Shown in pieces: positions 1 to 13,602 of a DNA stretch of 64,000 bases (positions are counted from its first letter, which is position 1; each line of letters begins with the position of its first letter). Under the pieces are notes generated by a model. That model was given only the letters and a program-made list of their open reading frames with translations, made no database searches and was not told the DNA's origin. This stretch comes from Acanthosepion esculentum. Taxonomy: Eukaryota > Mollusca > Cephalopoda > Sepiida > Sepiidae. The DNA is taken from assembly GCA_964036315.1 (NCBI GenBank), contig CAXIWW010000817.1, positions 9,955,501-10,019,500 on the forward strand, given 5' to 3'. The translations under genes and the position numbers were made by a program.

Positions 1-1839
1 CAAAGGGTCCAAGCTATGAACAAATAGTGACCCCCCACTAAAAAAAGGACACTATGAATGTATAAAAATACATGTTTTTTATAAAAACTTGCGAACAATA
101 CCAGTTGATAGCAAAAGTGCAAACAGCACCACAGCTGATAGCAAAAGTGCCAACAGCTGATAGCAAAAGTGCCAACAGCTGATAGCAAAGTGCCCACAGC
201 ACCACAGTGCCAACTAGTCCTAGGTATGACTATGAACTACATCTGACAGCAAGTTTTCTGATCGCAAAGGGTCCCAGCTATGAGCAAATAGTGACCCCCT
301 AATAAAAGAAAAACTATGAAAGTATAAAAATACATGTTTATATAAAAACTTGCGAAAAACACCAGTTGATAGCAAGAGTGCCAACAGCACCACAGCTGAT
401 AGCAAAAGTGCCAACAGCTGATACCAAAAGTGCGAACAGCTGATACCAAAAGTGCCAACAGCTGATAGCAAAAGTGCCAACAGCTGATAGCAAAAGTGCC
501 AACAGCTGATAGCAAAAGTGCCAACAGCACCACAGTGCCAACTAGTCCTAGGTATGATTATAAACTACATCTGACAGCAAGGCTTCTGATCACAAAGGGT
601 TCCAGCTAGGAGCAATAGTTACCCCCCACTAAAAGAAAACACTATGAAAGTATAAAAATACATGTTTACTTAAAAACTTGCAAACAACACCAGTTGATAG
701 CAAAAGTGCAAACAGCAACGCAGCTGATAGCAAAAGTGCCAACAGGTGATAGCAAAAGTGCCAACTGCTGATAGCTAAAGTGCCAACAGCACCACTGTGC
801 CAACTAGTCCTAGGTATGACTATAAACTACATATGACAGCAAGGCTTCTGATCACAAAGGGTCCCAGCTATTAGCAAATAGTGACCCCCCACTAAAAAAA
901 AAACACTATGAAATTATAAAAACACATGTTTATATAAAAACTTGCGAACAACACCAATTTATAGCAAAAGTGCCAACAGCACCACAGCTGATAGCAAAAG
1001 TGCCAAGAGCTGATAGCAAATGTGCCAACAGCTGATAGCAAAAGTGCCAACAGCTGATAGCTAAAGTGACAACAGCTGATACCAAAAGTGCCAAAAGCTG
1101 ATAGCAAAAGTGCCAACAACTGATAGCAAAATGCAGACAGCTGACAGCAAAAGTGACAACAGCTGATAGCAAAAGTGCCAAAAGCTGATAGCAAAAGTGC
1201 CAACAGCTGATAGCAAAAGTGCCAACAGCACCACAGTGCAAACTAGTCCTAGGTATGACTATAAACTAAATCTGAGAGCAAGGATTCTGATCACAAAGGC
1301 TCCCAGCTATGAGCAAATAGTGACCCCGCAATAAAAAAAAAACACTATGAAAGTATGAAAATACATGTTTCTATAAAAACTTGCGAACAACACCAGTTGA
1401 TAGCAAAAGTGCCAACAGCACCACAGCTGATAGCAAAAGTGCCAACAGCTGATACCAAAAGTGCCAAAAGCTGATAGCAAAAGTGCCAACAGCAGATAGC
1501 AAAAGTGCCAACAGCTGATAGCAAAATGCCAACAGCACCACAGTGCCAACTAGTCCTAGGTATGACTATAAACTACATCTGACTTCAAGGCTTCTGATCA
1601 CAAATGGTCCCAGCTATGAGCAAATAGTGACCCCCCACTAAAAAAAAACACTATGAAAGTATAAAAATACATGTTTATATAAAAACTTGCGAACAACACC
1701 AGTTGATAGCAAAAGTGCCAACAGCACCACAGCTGATAGCAAAAGTGCCAACAGCTGATAGCAAATGTGCCAACCGCTTATAGCAAAAGTGCCAACAGCT
1801 GATAGCAAAAGTGCCAACCGCACCACAGTGCCAACTAGT

Positions 1840-2518
1840 CCTAGGTATGACTATAAACTACATCTGACAGCAAGGCTTCTGATCACAAAGGGTCACAGCT
1901 ATGAGCAAATAGTGACCCCCCACTAAAAAAGAAACACTATGAAATTATAACAATACATGTTTATATAAAAACTTGCGAACAACACCAGTTGATAGCAAAA
2001 GTGCCAACAGCACCACAGCTGATAGCAAAAGTGCCAAAAGCTGATAGCAAAAGTGCCAAAAGCTGATAGCAAAAGTGCCAAAAACTGATAGCAAAAGTGT
2101 CAACAGATGATACCAAAAGTGCCAACAGCTGATAGCAAAAGTGCCAACAGCTGATAAGAAAAGCGCCAACAGCTGATAGCAAAAGTGCCAAAAGCTGATA
2201 GCAAAAGTGCCAACAGCTGATACCAAAGTGCCAAAAGCTGATAACAAAAGTGCCAACAGCTGATAGCAAAAGTGCCAACAGCTGATATCAAAAGTGCCAA
2301 CAGCTGATACCAAAGTGCCAACAGCTGATAGCAAAAGTGCCAGCAGCTGATAGCAAAAGTGCCAACAGCTGATTGCAAAAGTGCCAACCGCTGATAGCAT
2401 AAGTGCCAACAGCTGATAGCAAAAGTGCCAAAAGCTGATAGCAAAAGTGCCAACAACTGATAGCAAAAGTGCCAACAGCTGATAGCAAAAGTGCAACAGC
2501 ACCACAGTGCCAACTAGT
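1840..2518 (+). repeat. 22-monomer array with linked copy at 5.2 kb
   Basis: Landmark spacing is 679 bp, about 197 + 22 x 22. Rare variants (CTGATAAGAAAAGCGCC, CCAACCGCTGATAGCATAAG, CAACAGATGATACC) recur in the same order at 5,204-5,830, offset 3,374-3,396 bp. The 22-bp steps in offset show gain or loss of single monomers. The downstream landmark is mutated to CCTAATTATG. Confidence 0.87.
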
Positions 2519-5090
2519 CCTAATTATGACTATATTCTACATCTGACAGCAAGGCTTCTGATCACAAAGTGTCCCAGCTATGAGCAAATAGTGACCCCCC
2601 ACTAAAAAAAAACACTATGAAAGTATATAAATACATATTTATATAAAAACTTGCGAACAACACCAGTTGATAGCAAAAGTGCCAACAGCACCACAGCTAA
2701 TTGCAAAAGTGCCAACAGCTGATAGCAAATGTGCCAACAGCTGATACCAAAAGTGACAAAAGCTGATAGCAAAATGCCAACAGCTGGTAGCAAAAGTGCC
2801 AACAGCTGATACCAAAAGTGCCAACAGCTGATACCAAAAGTGCCAAAAGCTGATAGCAAAAGTGCCAACAGCTGATAGCAAAAGTGCCAACAGCTGATAC
2901 CAAAAGTGCCAACAGCTGATAGCAAAAGTGCCAACAGCACCACAGTGCAAACTAGTCCTAGGTATGTCTATGAACTACATCTGACAGCAAGGCTTCTGAT
3001 CACAAAGGGTCCCAGCTATGAGCAAATAGTGACCCACCACTAAAAAAAAACACTATGAAAGTATAAAAAATACATGTTTATATAAAAACTTGCGAACAAC
3101 ACCAGTTGATAGCAAAAGTGCCAACAGCACCACAGCTGATAGCAAAAGTGCCAAAAGCTGATAGCAAAAGTGCCAACAGCTGATAGCAAAAGTGCCAAAA
3201 GCTGATAACAAAAGTGCCAACAGCTGATAGCAAAAGTGCCAACAGCTGATAGCAAAAATGCCAACAGCACCACAGTGCAAACTAGTCCTAGGTATGAGTA
3301 TAAAATACATCTGACAGCAAGGCTTCTGATCACAAAGGGTCCCAGCTATGAGCAAATAGTGACCACCCACTAAAAAAAAACACTATGAAATATAAATATT
3401 CATGTTTATATAAAAACTTGCGAACAACACAGGTTGATAGCAAAAGTTCCAACAGCTGATAGCAAATATGCCAACAGCTGATAGCAAAAGTGCCAACAAC
3501 TGATACCAAAATGCCAAAAGCTGATAGCAAATTGCCAACAGCTGATTGCAAAAGTGCCAACAGCTGATAGCAACAGTGCCAACAGCTGATAGCAAATGTG
3601 CCAACAGCTGATACCAAAAGTGCCAACAGCTGATAGCAAAAGTGCCAACAGCTGATAGCAAAAGTGCCAACCGCACCACAGTGCCAACTAGTCCTAGGTA
3701 TGACTATAAACTACATCTGACAGCAAGGCTTCTGATCACAAAGGGTCCCAGCTAAAAGCAAAGAGTGACCCCCCACTAAAAAAAAACACTATGAATGTAT
3801 AAAAATACAAGTTTATATAAAAACTTCCAAACAACACCAGTTGATAGCAAAAGTGCCAAAAGCACCAAAGCTGATAGCAAAAGTGCCAACAGCTGAGAGC
3901 AAAAGTGCCAAAAGCTGATAGCAAAAGTGCCAACAGCACCACAGTTCCAACTAGTCCTATGTATGACTATAAACTACATCTGACAACAAGGATTCTGATC
4001 ACTAAGGGTCCCAGCTATGAGCAAATAGTGACCCCCCACTAAAAAAAAAACACTATGAAATTATAAAAATGCATGTTTCTATAAAAACTTGCGAACAACA
4101 CCAGTTGATAGCAAAAGTGCCAACAGCACCACAGCTGATAGCAAAATTGCCACAGCTGATAGCAAAAGTGCCAACAGCTGATAGCAAAAATGCCAACAGC
4201 TGATAGCAAAAGTGCCAACAGCTGATAGCAAAAGTGCCAACAGCTGATAGCAAAAATGCCAACAGCTGATAGCAAAGGTGCCAAAAGCTGATAGCAAAAG
4301 TGCCAACAGCTGATAGCAAAAGTGCCAACAGCTGATAGCAAAAGTGCCAACAGCACCACAGTGCCAACTACTCCTAAGTATGACTAAAATCTACATCTGA
4401 CATCAAGGCTTCTGATCACAAAGTGTCCCATCTATGAGCAAATAATGAGCCCCACTAAAAAAAAAAACACTATGAAAATATAAAAATACATGTTTATATA
4501 AAAACTTGCGAACAACACCAGCTGATAGCAAAAGTGCCAACAGCACCACAGCTGATAGCAAAAGTGCCAACAGCTGATAAAAAAGTGCCAAAAGCTGATA
4601 GCAAATGTGCCAACAGCACCACATTGCCAGCTAGTCCTAGGTATGATTATAAACTACATCTGACAGCAAGGCTTCTGATCACAAAGGGTCCCAGCTATGA
4701 GCAAATAGTGACCCCCCACTAAAAAAAAAACACTATTAAAGTATAAAAATACATGTTTATATAAAAACTTGCGAACAACACCATTTGATAGCAAAAGTGC
4801 CAACAGCACCACAGCTGATAGCAAAAGTGCCAACAGCTGATAGCAAAAGTGCCAACAGCTGATAGCAAAAGTGCCAAAAGCCTATAGCAAAAGTGCCAAC
4901 TGCTGATAGCAAAAGTGCCAACAGCACTACAGTGCCAACTAGTCCTAGGTATGAATATAAACAAAATCTGACAGCAAGTCTTCTGATCACAAAGGGTCCC
5001 AGCTATGAGGAAATAGCGACCCCCCACTAAAAAAAACACTATGAAAATATAAACATACATGTTTATATAAAAACTTGCGAACAACACCAG

Positions 5091-5200
5091 TTGATAGCAA
5101 AAGTGCCAACAGCTTCACAGCTGATAGCAAAAGTGCCAACAGCTTCACAGCTGATAGCAAAAGTGCCAACAGCTGATAGCAAAAGTGCCAACAGCACCAC
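5091..5200 (+). repeat. 30-bp repeats with the AGCTTCAC cassette variant
   Basis: Between the first monomer and the terminal cassette there are two tandem 30-bp units carrying CAGCTTCACAGCTG instead of CAGCACCACAGCTG. This variant cassette was not noticed elsewhere in the window. Confidence 0.85.
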
Positions 5201-5203
5201 AGT

Positions 5204-5830
5204 GCCAACTAGTCCTAGGTATGACTATAAACTACATCTGACAGCAAGGCTTCTGATCACAAAGGGTCACAGCTATGAGCAAATAGTGACCCCCCACTAA
5301 AAAAGAAACACTATGAAATTATAACAATACATGTTTATATAAAAACTTGCGAACAACACCAGTTGATAGCAAAAGTGCCAACAGCACCACAGCCGATAGC
5401 AAAATTGCCAACAGCTGATAGTAAATGTGCCAACAGCTGATACCAAAAGTGCCAAAAGCTGATAGCAAAAGTGCCAAAAACTGATAGCAAAAGTGTCAAC
5501 AGATGATACAAAAAGTGCCAACAGCTGATAGCAAAAGTGCCAACAGCTGATAAGAAAAGCGCCAACAGCTGATAGCAAAAGTGCCAAAAGCTGATAGCAA
5601 AAGTGCCAACAGCTGATACCAAAGTGCCAAAAGCTGATAACAAAAGTGCCACCAGCTGATAGCAAAAGTGCCAACAGCTGATATCAAAAGTGCCAACAGC
5701 TGATACCAAAGTGCCAACAGCTGATAGCAAAAGTGCCAACAGCTGATTGCAAAAGTGCCAACCGCTGATAGCATAAGTGCCAACAGCTGATAGCAAAAGT
5801 GCCAAAAGCTGATAGCAAAAGTGCCAACAG
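5204..5830 (+). repeat. Copy of the 1.83-2.44 kb array
   Basis: It carries the same ordered rare variants as 1,830-2,440, including GGGTCACAGC and ACTAAAAAAGAAACAC in the core and CTGATAAGAAAAGCGCC in the array. One monomer is gained near 5.4 kb and one is lost before 5.75 kb. It then switches to sequence matching the 2.93 kb core (GTATGTCTATGAAC), a mosaic junction. Confidence 0.87.
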
Positions 5831-6359
5831 CTGATAGCAAAAGTGCCAACAACACCACAGTGCAAACTAGTCCTAGGTATGTCTATGAACTACATCTGAC
5901 AGCAAGGCTTCTGATCACAAAGGGTCCCAGCTATGAGCAAATAGTGACCACCCACTAAAAAAAAACACTATGAAAGTATAAATATTCATGTTTATATAAA
6001 AACTTGCGAACAACACAGGTTGATAGCAAAAGTTCCAACAGCTGATAGCAAATATGCCAACAGCTGATAGCAAAAGTGCCAACAGCTGATAGCAAGAGTG
6101 CCAACAGCACCACATTGCCAACTAGTCCTAGGTATGACTATAAACTACATCTGACAGCAAGGTTTCTGATCACAAAGGCTCCCTGCTATGAGCAAATAGT
6201 GACCACGCACTAAAAAAAAAACACTATGAAAGTATAAAAATACACGTTTATATAAAAACTTGCGAACAACACCAGTTGATAGCCAAAGTGCCAACAGCAC
6301 CACAGCTGATAGCAAAAATGCCAACAGCTGATAGCAAAAGTGCCAACAGCTGATAGCAA

Positions 6360-6560
6360 AAGTGCCAACAACTGATACCAAAATGCCAAAAGCTGATAGC
6401 AAAAGTGCCAACAGCTGATTGCAAAAGTGCCAACAGCTGATAGCAACAGTGCCAACAGCTGATAGCAAATGTGCCAACAGCTGATACCAAAAGTGCCAAC
6501 AGCTGATACCAAAAGTGCCAACAGCTGATACCAAAAGTGCCAACCGCACCACAGTGCCAA
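6360..6560 (+). repeat. Copy of 3,490-3,690 monomer run
   Basis: Ordered variants shared by the two places: CCAACAACTGATACC, CAAAATGCCAAAAG, CTGATTGCAAAAG, ATAGCAACAGTGCC, GCAAATGTGCC and a CCGCACCAC cassette at the end. Confidence 0.85.
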
Positions 6561-6944
6561 CTAGTCCTAGGTATGACTATAAACTACATCTGACAGCAAG
6601 GCTTCTGATCACAAATGGTCCCAGCTACCAGCAAACAGTGACCCCCACTAAAAAAAACACTATGAAAGTATAAAAATACATGCTTATATAAAAACTTGCG
6701 AACAACACCAGTTGATAGCAAAAGTGCCAACAGCACCACCGCTGATAGCAAAAGTGCCAACAGCTAATAGCAAAAGTTCCAACAGCTGATAGCAAAAGTG
6801 CCAACAGCTGATAGCAAAAGTGCCAACAGCACCACAGTGCCAACTAGTCCTAGGTATGAATATAAACTACATCTGACAGCAAGGCTTCTGATCACAAAGG
6901 GTCCCAGCTATGAGCAAATAGTGACCACCCACTAAAAAAAAACA

Positions 6945-7045
6945 CTATGAAAGTATAAATATTCATGTTTATATAAAAACTTGCGAACAACACAGGTTGA
7001 TAGCAAAAGTTCCAACAGCTGATAGCAAATATGCCAACAGCTGAT
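6945..7045 (+). repeat. Third copy of the ATTCATG / CACAGG core subtype
   Basis: Cores with ATAAATATTCATG, ACAACACAGGTTGATAGC, AAAGTTCC and AAATATGCC occur at about 3,385-3,480, 5,970-6,070 and here. In all three the usual AGCACCAC cassette after the first monomer is missing. The downstream arrays differ in each, so the same core was joined to different arrays. Confidence 0.85.
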
Positions 7046-7068
7046 AGCAAAAGTGCCAACAGCACCAC

Positions 7069-7704
7069 AGCTGATTGCAAAAGTGCCAACAGCTGATAGC
7101 AAATGTGCCAACAGCTGATACCAAAAGTGACAAAGCTGATAGCAAAATGCCAACAGCTGATAGCAAAAGTGCCAACAGCTGATACCAAAAGTGCCAACAG
7201 CTGATACCAAAAGTGCCAAAAGCTGATAGCAAAAGTGCCAACAGCTGATAGCAAAAGTGCCAACAGCACCACAGTGCAAACTAGTCCTAGGTATGTCTAT
7301 GAACTACATCTGACAGCAAGGCTTCTGATCACAAAGGGTCCCAGCTATGAGCAAATAGTGACCCACCACTAAAAAAAAACACTATGAAAGTATAAAAAAT
7401 ACATGTTTATATAAAAACTTGCGAACAACACCAGTTGATAGCAAAAGTGCCAACAGCACCACAGCTGATAGCAAAAGTGCCAACAGCTGATAGCAAAAGT
7501 GCCAACAACTGATAGCAAAAGTGCCAAAAGCTGATAACAAAAGTGCCAACAGCTGATAGCAAAAGTGCCAACAGCTGATAGCAAAAATGCCAACAGCACC
7601 ACAGTGCAAACTAGTCCTAGGTATGACTATAAAATACATCTGACAGCAAGGCTTCTGATCACAAAGGGTCCCAGCTATGAGCAAATAGTGACCACCCACT
7701 AAAA
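7069..7704 (+). repeat. Copy of 2,695-3,375 (offset 4,374 falling to 4,329 bp)
   Basis: Shared rare variants include GCAAATGTGCC followed by AAGTGACAAA, a GCAAAATGCC deletion monomer, GTATGTCTATGAAC and the GTATAAAAAATACATG core. The offset falls by 45 bp, consistent with loss of two monomers and one A. Similarity ends near 3,375/7,704, where the next core differs (ATAAATATTCATG versus ATAAAAATACATG). Confidence 0.86.
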
Positions 7705-10700
7705 AAAAACACTATGAAAGTATAAAAATACATGTTTATATAAAAACTTGCGAACAACACCAGTTGATAGCAAAAGTCCCAAGAGCACCACAGCTGATAG
7801 CAAAAGTGCCAACAGCTGATAGCAAAGTTTCCAACAGCTGATAGCAAAAGTGCCAACTGTTGATAGCAAAAGTGCCAACAGCACCACATTGCCAACTAGT
7901 CCTAGGTATGACTATAAACTACACTGACAGCAAGGCTTCTGATCACATAGGGTCCCAGCTATGAGCAAATAGTGACCCACCACTAAAAAAAAACACTATG
8001 AAAGTATAAAAAATACATGTTTATATAAAAACTTGCGAACAACACCAGTTGATAGCAAAATTGCCAACAGCACCACAACTGATAGCACAAGTGCCAACAG
8101 CTGATAGCAAAAGTGCCAACAGCTGATAGCAAAAGTGCAAAGAGCTGATAGCAAAAGTGCCAACAGCACCACATTGCTAACTAGTCCTAGGTATGACTAT
8201 AAACTACATCTGACAGCAAGGCTTCTGATCACAAAGGGTCCAAGCTATGAGCAAATAGTGACCCCCCACTAAAAAAAACTCTATGAAAGTATAAAAATAT
8301 ATGTTTATATAAAAACTTGCGAACAACACCAGTTGATAGCAAAATTGCCAACAGCAACACAGCTGATAGCAAAAGTGCTAACAGCTGATAGCAAAAGTGT
8401 CAACAGCTGATAGCAAAAGTGCCAACCGCTGATAGCAAAAGTGCCATCAGCTGATAGCAAAAGTGCCAACAGCTGATAGCAAAAGTGCCAACAACACCAC
8501 AGTGCCAACTAGTCCTAGGTATGACTATAATCTACATCTGACAGCAAGGCTTCTGATCACAAAGGGTCCCAGCTATGAGCAAATAGTGACCCCCACTAAA
8601 AAAAAAACACGATGAAAGTATAAAAATACATGTTTATATAAAAACTTGCGAACAACACCAGTTAATAGCAAAAGTGCAAACAGCACCACAGCTGATAGCA
8701 AAAGTGCCAACAGCACCACAGTGCCAACTAGTCCTAGGTATGACTATAAACTACATCTGACAGCAAGGATTCTGATCACAAAGGGTCCAAGCTATGAGCA
8801 AATAGTGACCCCCCCACTAAAAAAAAACATTATGAAAGTATAAACATACATGTTTATATAAAAACTTGCGAACAACACCAGTTGATAGTAAAAGTGCCAA
8901 GAGAACCACACCTGATAGCAAAAGTGCCAACAGCTGATAGTAAAAAATTGCCAACAGCTGATAGCAAACGTTCCAACAGCTTATAGCAAAAGTGGCAACA
9001 GCACCTCATTGCCAACTAGTCCTAGGTATGATTATAAACTACACTGACAGCAAGGCTTCTGATCACAAATGGTCCCAGCTATGAGCAAATAGTGACCCCC
9101 CACTAAAAAAAAAAACACTATGAATGTATAAAAATACATGTTTATATAAAAACTTGCGAAAAACACCAGTTGATAGCAAAAGTGCCAACAGCACCAAAGC
9201 TGATAGCAAAAGTGCCAACAGCACCACAGTGCCAACTAGTCCTAGGTATGACTATAAACTACATCTGACAGCAAGGCTTCTGATCACAAAGGGTACCAGC
9301 TATGAGCAAATAGTGACCCCCCACTAAAAAAAAACACTATGAAAGTATAAAAATACATGTTTATATAAAAACTTGCGAACAACACCAGTTGATAGCAAAA
9401 GTGCAAACAGCACCACAGCTGATAGCAAAAGTGCCAACAGCTGATAGCAAATGTGCCAACAGCTGATAGCAAAAGTGCAAACAGCACCACATTGCCAACT
9501 AGTCCTAGGGATGACTATAAACTACATCTGACAGCAAGGTTTCTGATCACAAAGGGTCCAAGCTCTGAGCAAATAGTGACCCCCCACTAAAAAAAAAAAC
9601 ACTATGAAAGAATAAAAATACATGTTTATATAAAAACTTGCGAACAACACCAGTTGATAGCAAAAGTGCCAAGAGCACAACAGCTGATAGCAAAAGTGCC
9701 AACAGCTGATAGCAAAATTGCCAAAAGCTGATAGCAAAAGTGCCAACAGCTTATAGCAAAATTGCCAACAGCACCACATTGCCAACTAGTCCTAGGTATG
9801 ATTATAAACTACACTGAGAGCAAGGCTTCTGATCACAAAGGGTCCCAGCTATGAGCAAATAGTGACCCCCCACTAAAAAAAAACACTATGAATGTATAAA
9901 AATACATGTTTATATAAAAACTTGCGAACAACACCAGTTGATAGCAAAAGTGCCAACAGCACCACAGCTGAGAGCAAAAGTGCCAACAGCTGATAGCAAA
10001 AGTGCCAAAAGCTGATAGCAAAAGTGCCAACAGCTTATAGCAAAATTGCCAACAGCTGATAGCAAAAGTGCCAACAGCTGATAGCAAATGTGCCAACAGC
10101 ACCACAGTGCCAAATAGTCCTAGGTATGACTATAAACTACATCTGACAGCAAGGCTTCTGATCACAAAGGGTCCCAGCTATGAGCAAAGAGTGACCCCCC
10201 ACTAAAAAAAAAAAATCTATGATAGTATAAAAATACATGTTTATATAAAAACTTGCGAACAACACCAGTTGATAGCAAAAGTGCCAAGAGCACCACAGCT
10301 GATAGCAAAAGTGCCAACAGCTGATAGCAAAAGTGCCAACAGCCTATAGCAAAAGTGCCAACAGCACCACATTGCCAACTAGTCCTAGGTATGATTATAA
10401 ACTACACTGACAGCAGGGCTTCTGATCACAAAGGGTCCCAGCTATGAGCAATTAGTGACCCCCCACTAAAAAAAAAACACTATGAATATATAAAAATACA
10501 TGTTTATATAAAAACTTGCGAACAACACCAGTTGATAGCAAAAGTGCCAACAGCACCACAGCTGATAGCAAAAGTGCCAACAGCTGATAGCAAATGTGCC
10601 AACAGCTGATAGCAAAAGTGCCAACAGCACCACAGTGCCAACTAGTCCAAGGTATTATCATAAACTACACTGACAGCAAAGCTTCTGATCACAAAGCGTC

Positions 10701-12439
10701 CTAGCTATGAGCAAATAGTGACCCCCCACTAAAAAAAAACACTATGAATGTAGAAAAATACATTTTTATATGAAAACTGTCGAACACCAGTTGATAGCAA
10801 AAGTGCCAACAGCACCACAGCTGATATCAAAAGTGCCAACAGCTGATAGCAAAAGTGCCAACAGAGCCACAGTGCCAACTAGTCCTAGGTATGACTATAA
10901 TCTACATCTGACAGCAAGGCTTCTGATCACAAAGAGTCCCAGCTATGAGCAAATAGTGACCCCCACTAAAAAAAAAACACTATGAAAGTATAAAAATACA
11001 TGTTTATATAAAAACTTGCGAACAACACCAGTTGATAGCAAAAGTGCCAACAGCACCACAGCTGATAGCAAAAGTGCCAACAGCTGATAGCAAAAGTGCT
11101 AACAGCTGATAGCAAAAGTGCCAACAGCTGATAGCAAAAGTGCCAACAGCACCACATTGCCAACTAGTCCCACGTATGACTATAAACTTCATCTGACAGC
11201 AAGGCTTCTGATCACAAAGGGTCCCAGCTATGAGCAAATAGTTACCCCCACTAAAAAAAAAAACACTAAGAAAATATAAAAATACATGTTTATATAAAAA
11301 CTTACGTACAATAACAGTTGATAGGAAAAGTGCCAACAGCACAACAGCTGATAGCAAAAGTGCGAACAGCTGATAGCAAAAGTGCCAACAGCTGATAGCA
11401 AAAGTGCCAACAGCTGATAGCAAAAGTGCCAACAGCACCACATTGCCAACTAGTCCAAGGTATGATTATAAAGTACATCTGACAGCAAGGCTTCTGATCA
11501 CAAAGGGTCCAAGCTATGAGCAAAGAGTGACCCCCCACTAAAAAAAAACACTATGAAAGTATAAATATAGATGTTTATATAAAAACTTGCGAACAACACC
11601 AGTTGATAGCAAAATTGCCAACAGCAACACAGCTGATAGCAAAAGTGCCAACAGCTGATAGCAAAAGTGTCAACAGCTGACAGCAAAAGTGCCAACCGCT
11701 GATAGCAAAAGTGCCAACAGCTGATAGCAAAAGTGCCAACAGCTGATAGCAAAAGTGCCAAAAGCTGATAGCAAAAGTGCCAACAGAACCACATTGCAAA
11801 CTAGTCCAAGGTATGATTATAAACTACACTGACAGCAAGGCTTCTGATCACAAAGGGTCCCAGGTATGAGCAAATAGTGAGCCCCCACTAAAAAAAAAAC
11901 ACTATGAATGCATAAAAATACATGTTTATATAAAAACTTGCGAACAACACCAGTTTATAGCAAAAGTGCCAACAGCACCACAGCTGATAGCAAAAGTGCC
12001 AACAGCTGATAGCAAAAGTGCCAACAGCACCACATTGCCAACTAGTCCTAGGTATGAATATAAACTACATCTGACAGCAAGGCTTCTGATCACAAAGGGC
12101 CCCAGCTATGAGCAAATAATGACCCCCCAATATAAAAAAAACATTATGAAAATATAAAAATACATGCTTATATAAAAACTTGCGAACAAGACCAGTTGAT
12201 AGCAAAAGTGCCAACAGCACCACAGCTGATAGCAAAAGTGCTAACAGCTGATAGCAAAAGTGCCAACAGCACCACAGCTGATAGCAAAAGTGCCAACAGC
12301 TGATAGCAAAAGTGCCAACAGCACCACATTGCCAACTAGTCCTAGGTATGACTATAAACTACATCTGACAGCAAGGCTTCTGATCACAAACGGTCCCAGA
12401 TATGAGCAAATAGTGACCCCCCACTAAAAAAAAAACACT

Positions 12440-13050
12440 ATGAAAGTATAAAAATACATGTTTATATAAAAACTTGCAAACAACACCAGTTGATAGCAAA
12501 AGTGCCAACAGCACCACAGCTGATAGCAAAAGTGCCAACAGCTGATAGCAAAAGTGATAACAGCTGATAGCAAAAGTGCCAACAGCTGATAGCAAAAGTG
12601 CCAACAGCACCACATTGCCAACTAGTCCCACGTATGACTATAAACTTCATCTGACAGCAAGGCTTCTGATCACAAAGGGTCCCAGCTATGAGCAAATAGT
12701 TACCCCCACTAAAAAAAAAAAACACTATGAAATTATAAAAATACATGCTTATATAAAAACTTGCGAACAACACCAGTTGATAGCAAAATTGCCAACAGCA
12801 ACACAGCTGATAGCAAAAGTGCCAACAGCTGATAGCAAAAGTTTCAACAGCTGATAGCAAAAGTGCCAACCTCTGATAGCAAAAGTGCCAACAGCTGATA
12901 GCAAAAGTGCCAAAAGCTGATAGCAAAAGTGCCAACAGAACCACATTGCGAACTAGTCCAAGGTATGATTATAAACTACACTGACAGCAAGGCTTCTGAT
13001 CACAAAGGGTCCCAGGTATGACCAAATAGTTAGCCCCCACTAAAAAAAAA
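12440..13050 (+). repeat. Higher-order copy of 10.98-11.90 kb
   Basis: The rare landmark CCCACGTATG with AAACTTCATCTG occurs at 11,169 and 12,627 (offset 1,458). The following GTCCAAGGTATGATTAT cores with AACAGAACCACATTGC arrays sit at 11,806 and 12,958 (offset near 1,153). One unit of about 305 bp, present in the first copy, is absent from the second. Confidence 0.82.
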
Positions 13051-13534
13051 ACACTATGAATGTATAAAAATACATGTTTATATAAAAACTTTCGAACAAC
13101 ACCAGTTGATAGCAAAAGTGCCAACAGCACCACAGCTGATAGCAAAAGTGCCAACAGCTGATAGCAAATGTGCCAACAGCTGATAGCAAAAGTGCCAACA
13201 GCACCACATTGCCAACTAGTCCTAGGTTTGAATATAAACTACATCTGACAGCAAGGCTTCTGATCACAAAGGGTCCCAGCTATGAGCAAATAGTGACCCC
13301 CCACTATAAAAAAAACACTATGAAAATATAAAAATACATGCTTATATAAAAACTTTTGAACAACACCAGTTGATAGCAAAAGTGCCAACAGCACCACAGC
13401 TGGTAGCAAAAGTGCCAACAGCTGATAGCAAAAGTGCCAACAGCTCATAGCAAAAGTGCCAACAGCACCACATTGCCAACTAGTCCTAGGTATGACTATA
13501 ATCTACATCTGACAACAAGGCTTCTGATCACAAA

Positions 13535-13563
13535 GGGTCCCAGCTATGAGCAAATAGTGACCC
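13535..13563 (+). other. Potential core hairpin (representative copy)
   Basis: Within each core, GGGTC and GACCC are separated by 19 bases, and inside them CTAT and ATAG flank GAGCAA. This allows a 29-nt imperfect stem-loop. The arrangement recurs in most cores with occasional arm mutations (GTGTC, GTTACC). It could simply reflect shared ancestry; no function is claimed. Confidence 0.6.
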
Positions 13564-13602
13564 CCACTAAAAAAAAACACTATGAAAGTATAAAAATACA
13601 TG

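Noticed and set aside
13535..13580. Rho-independent terminator at the core hairpin
   Set aside because: The hairpin is followed by C- and A-tracts on one strand, and on the other strand the T-tract comes before the hairpin, so the order is wrong for a terminator in either direction.
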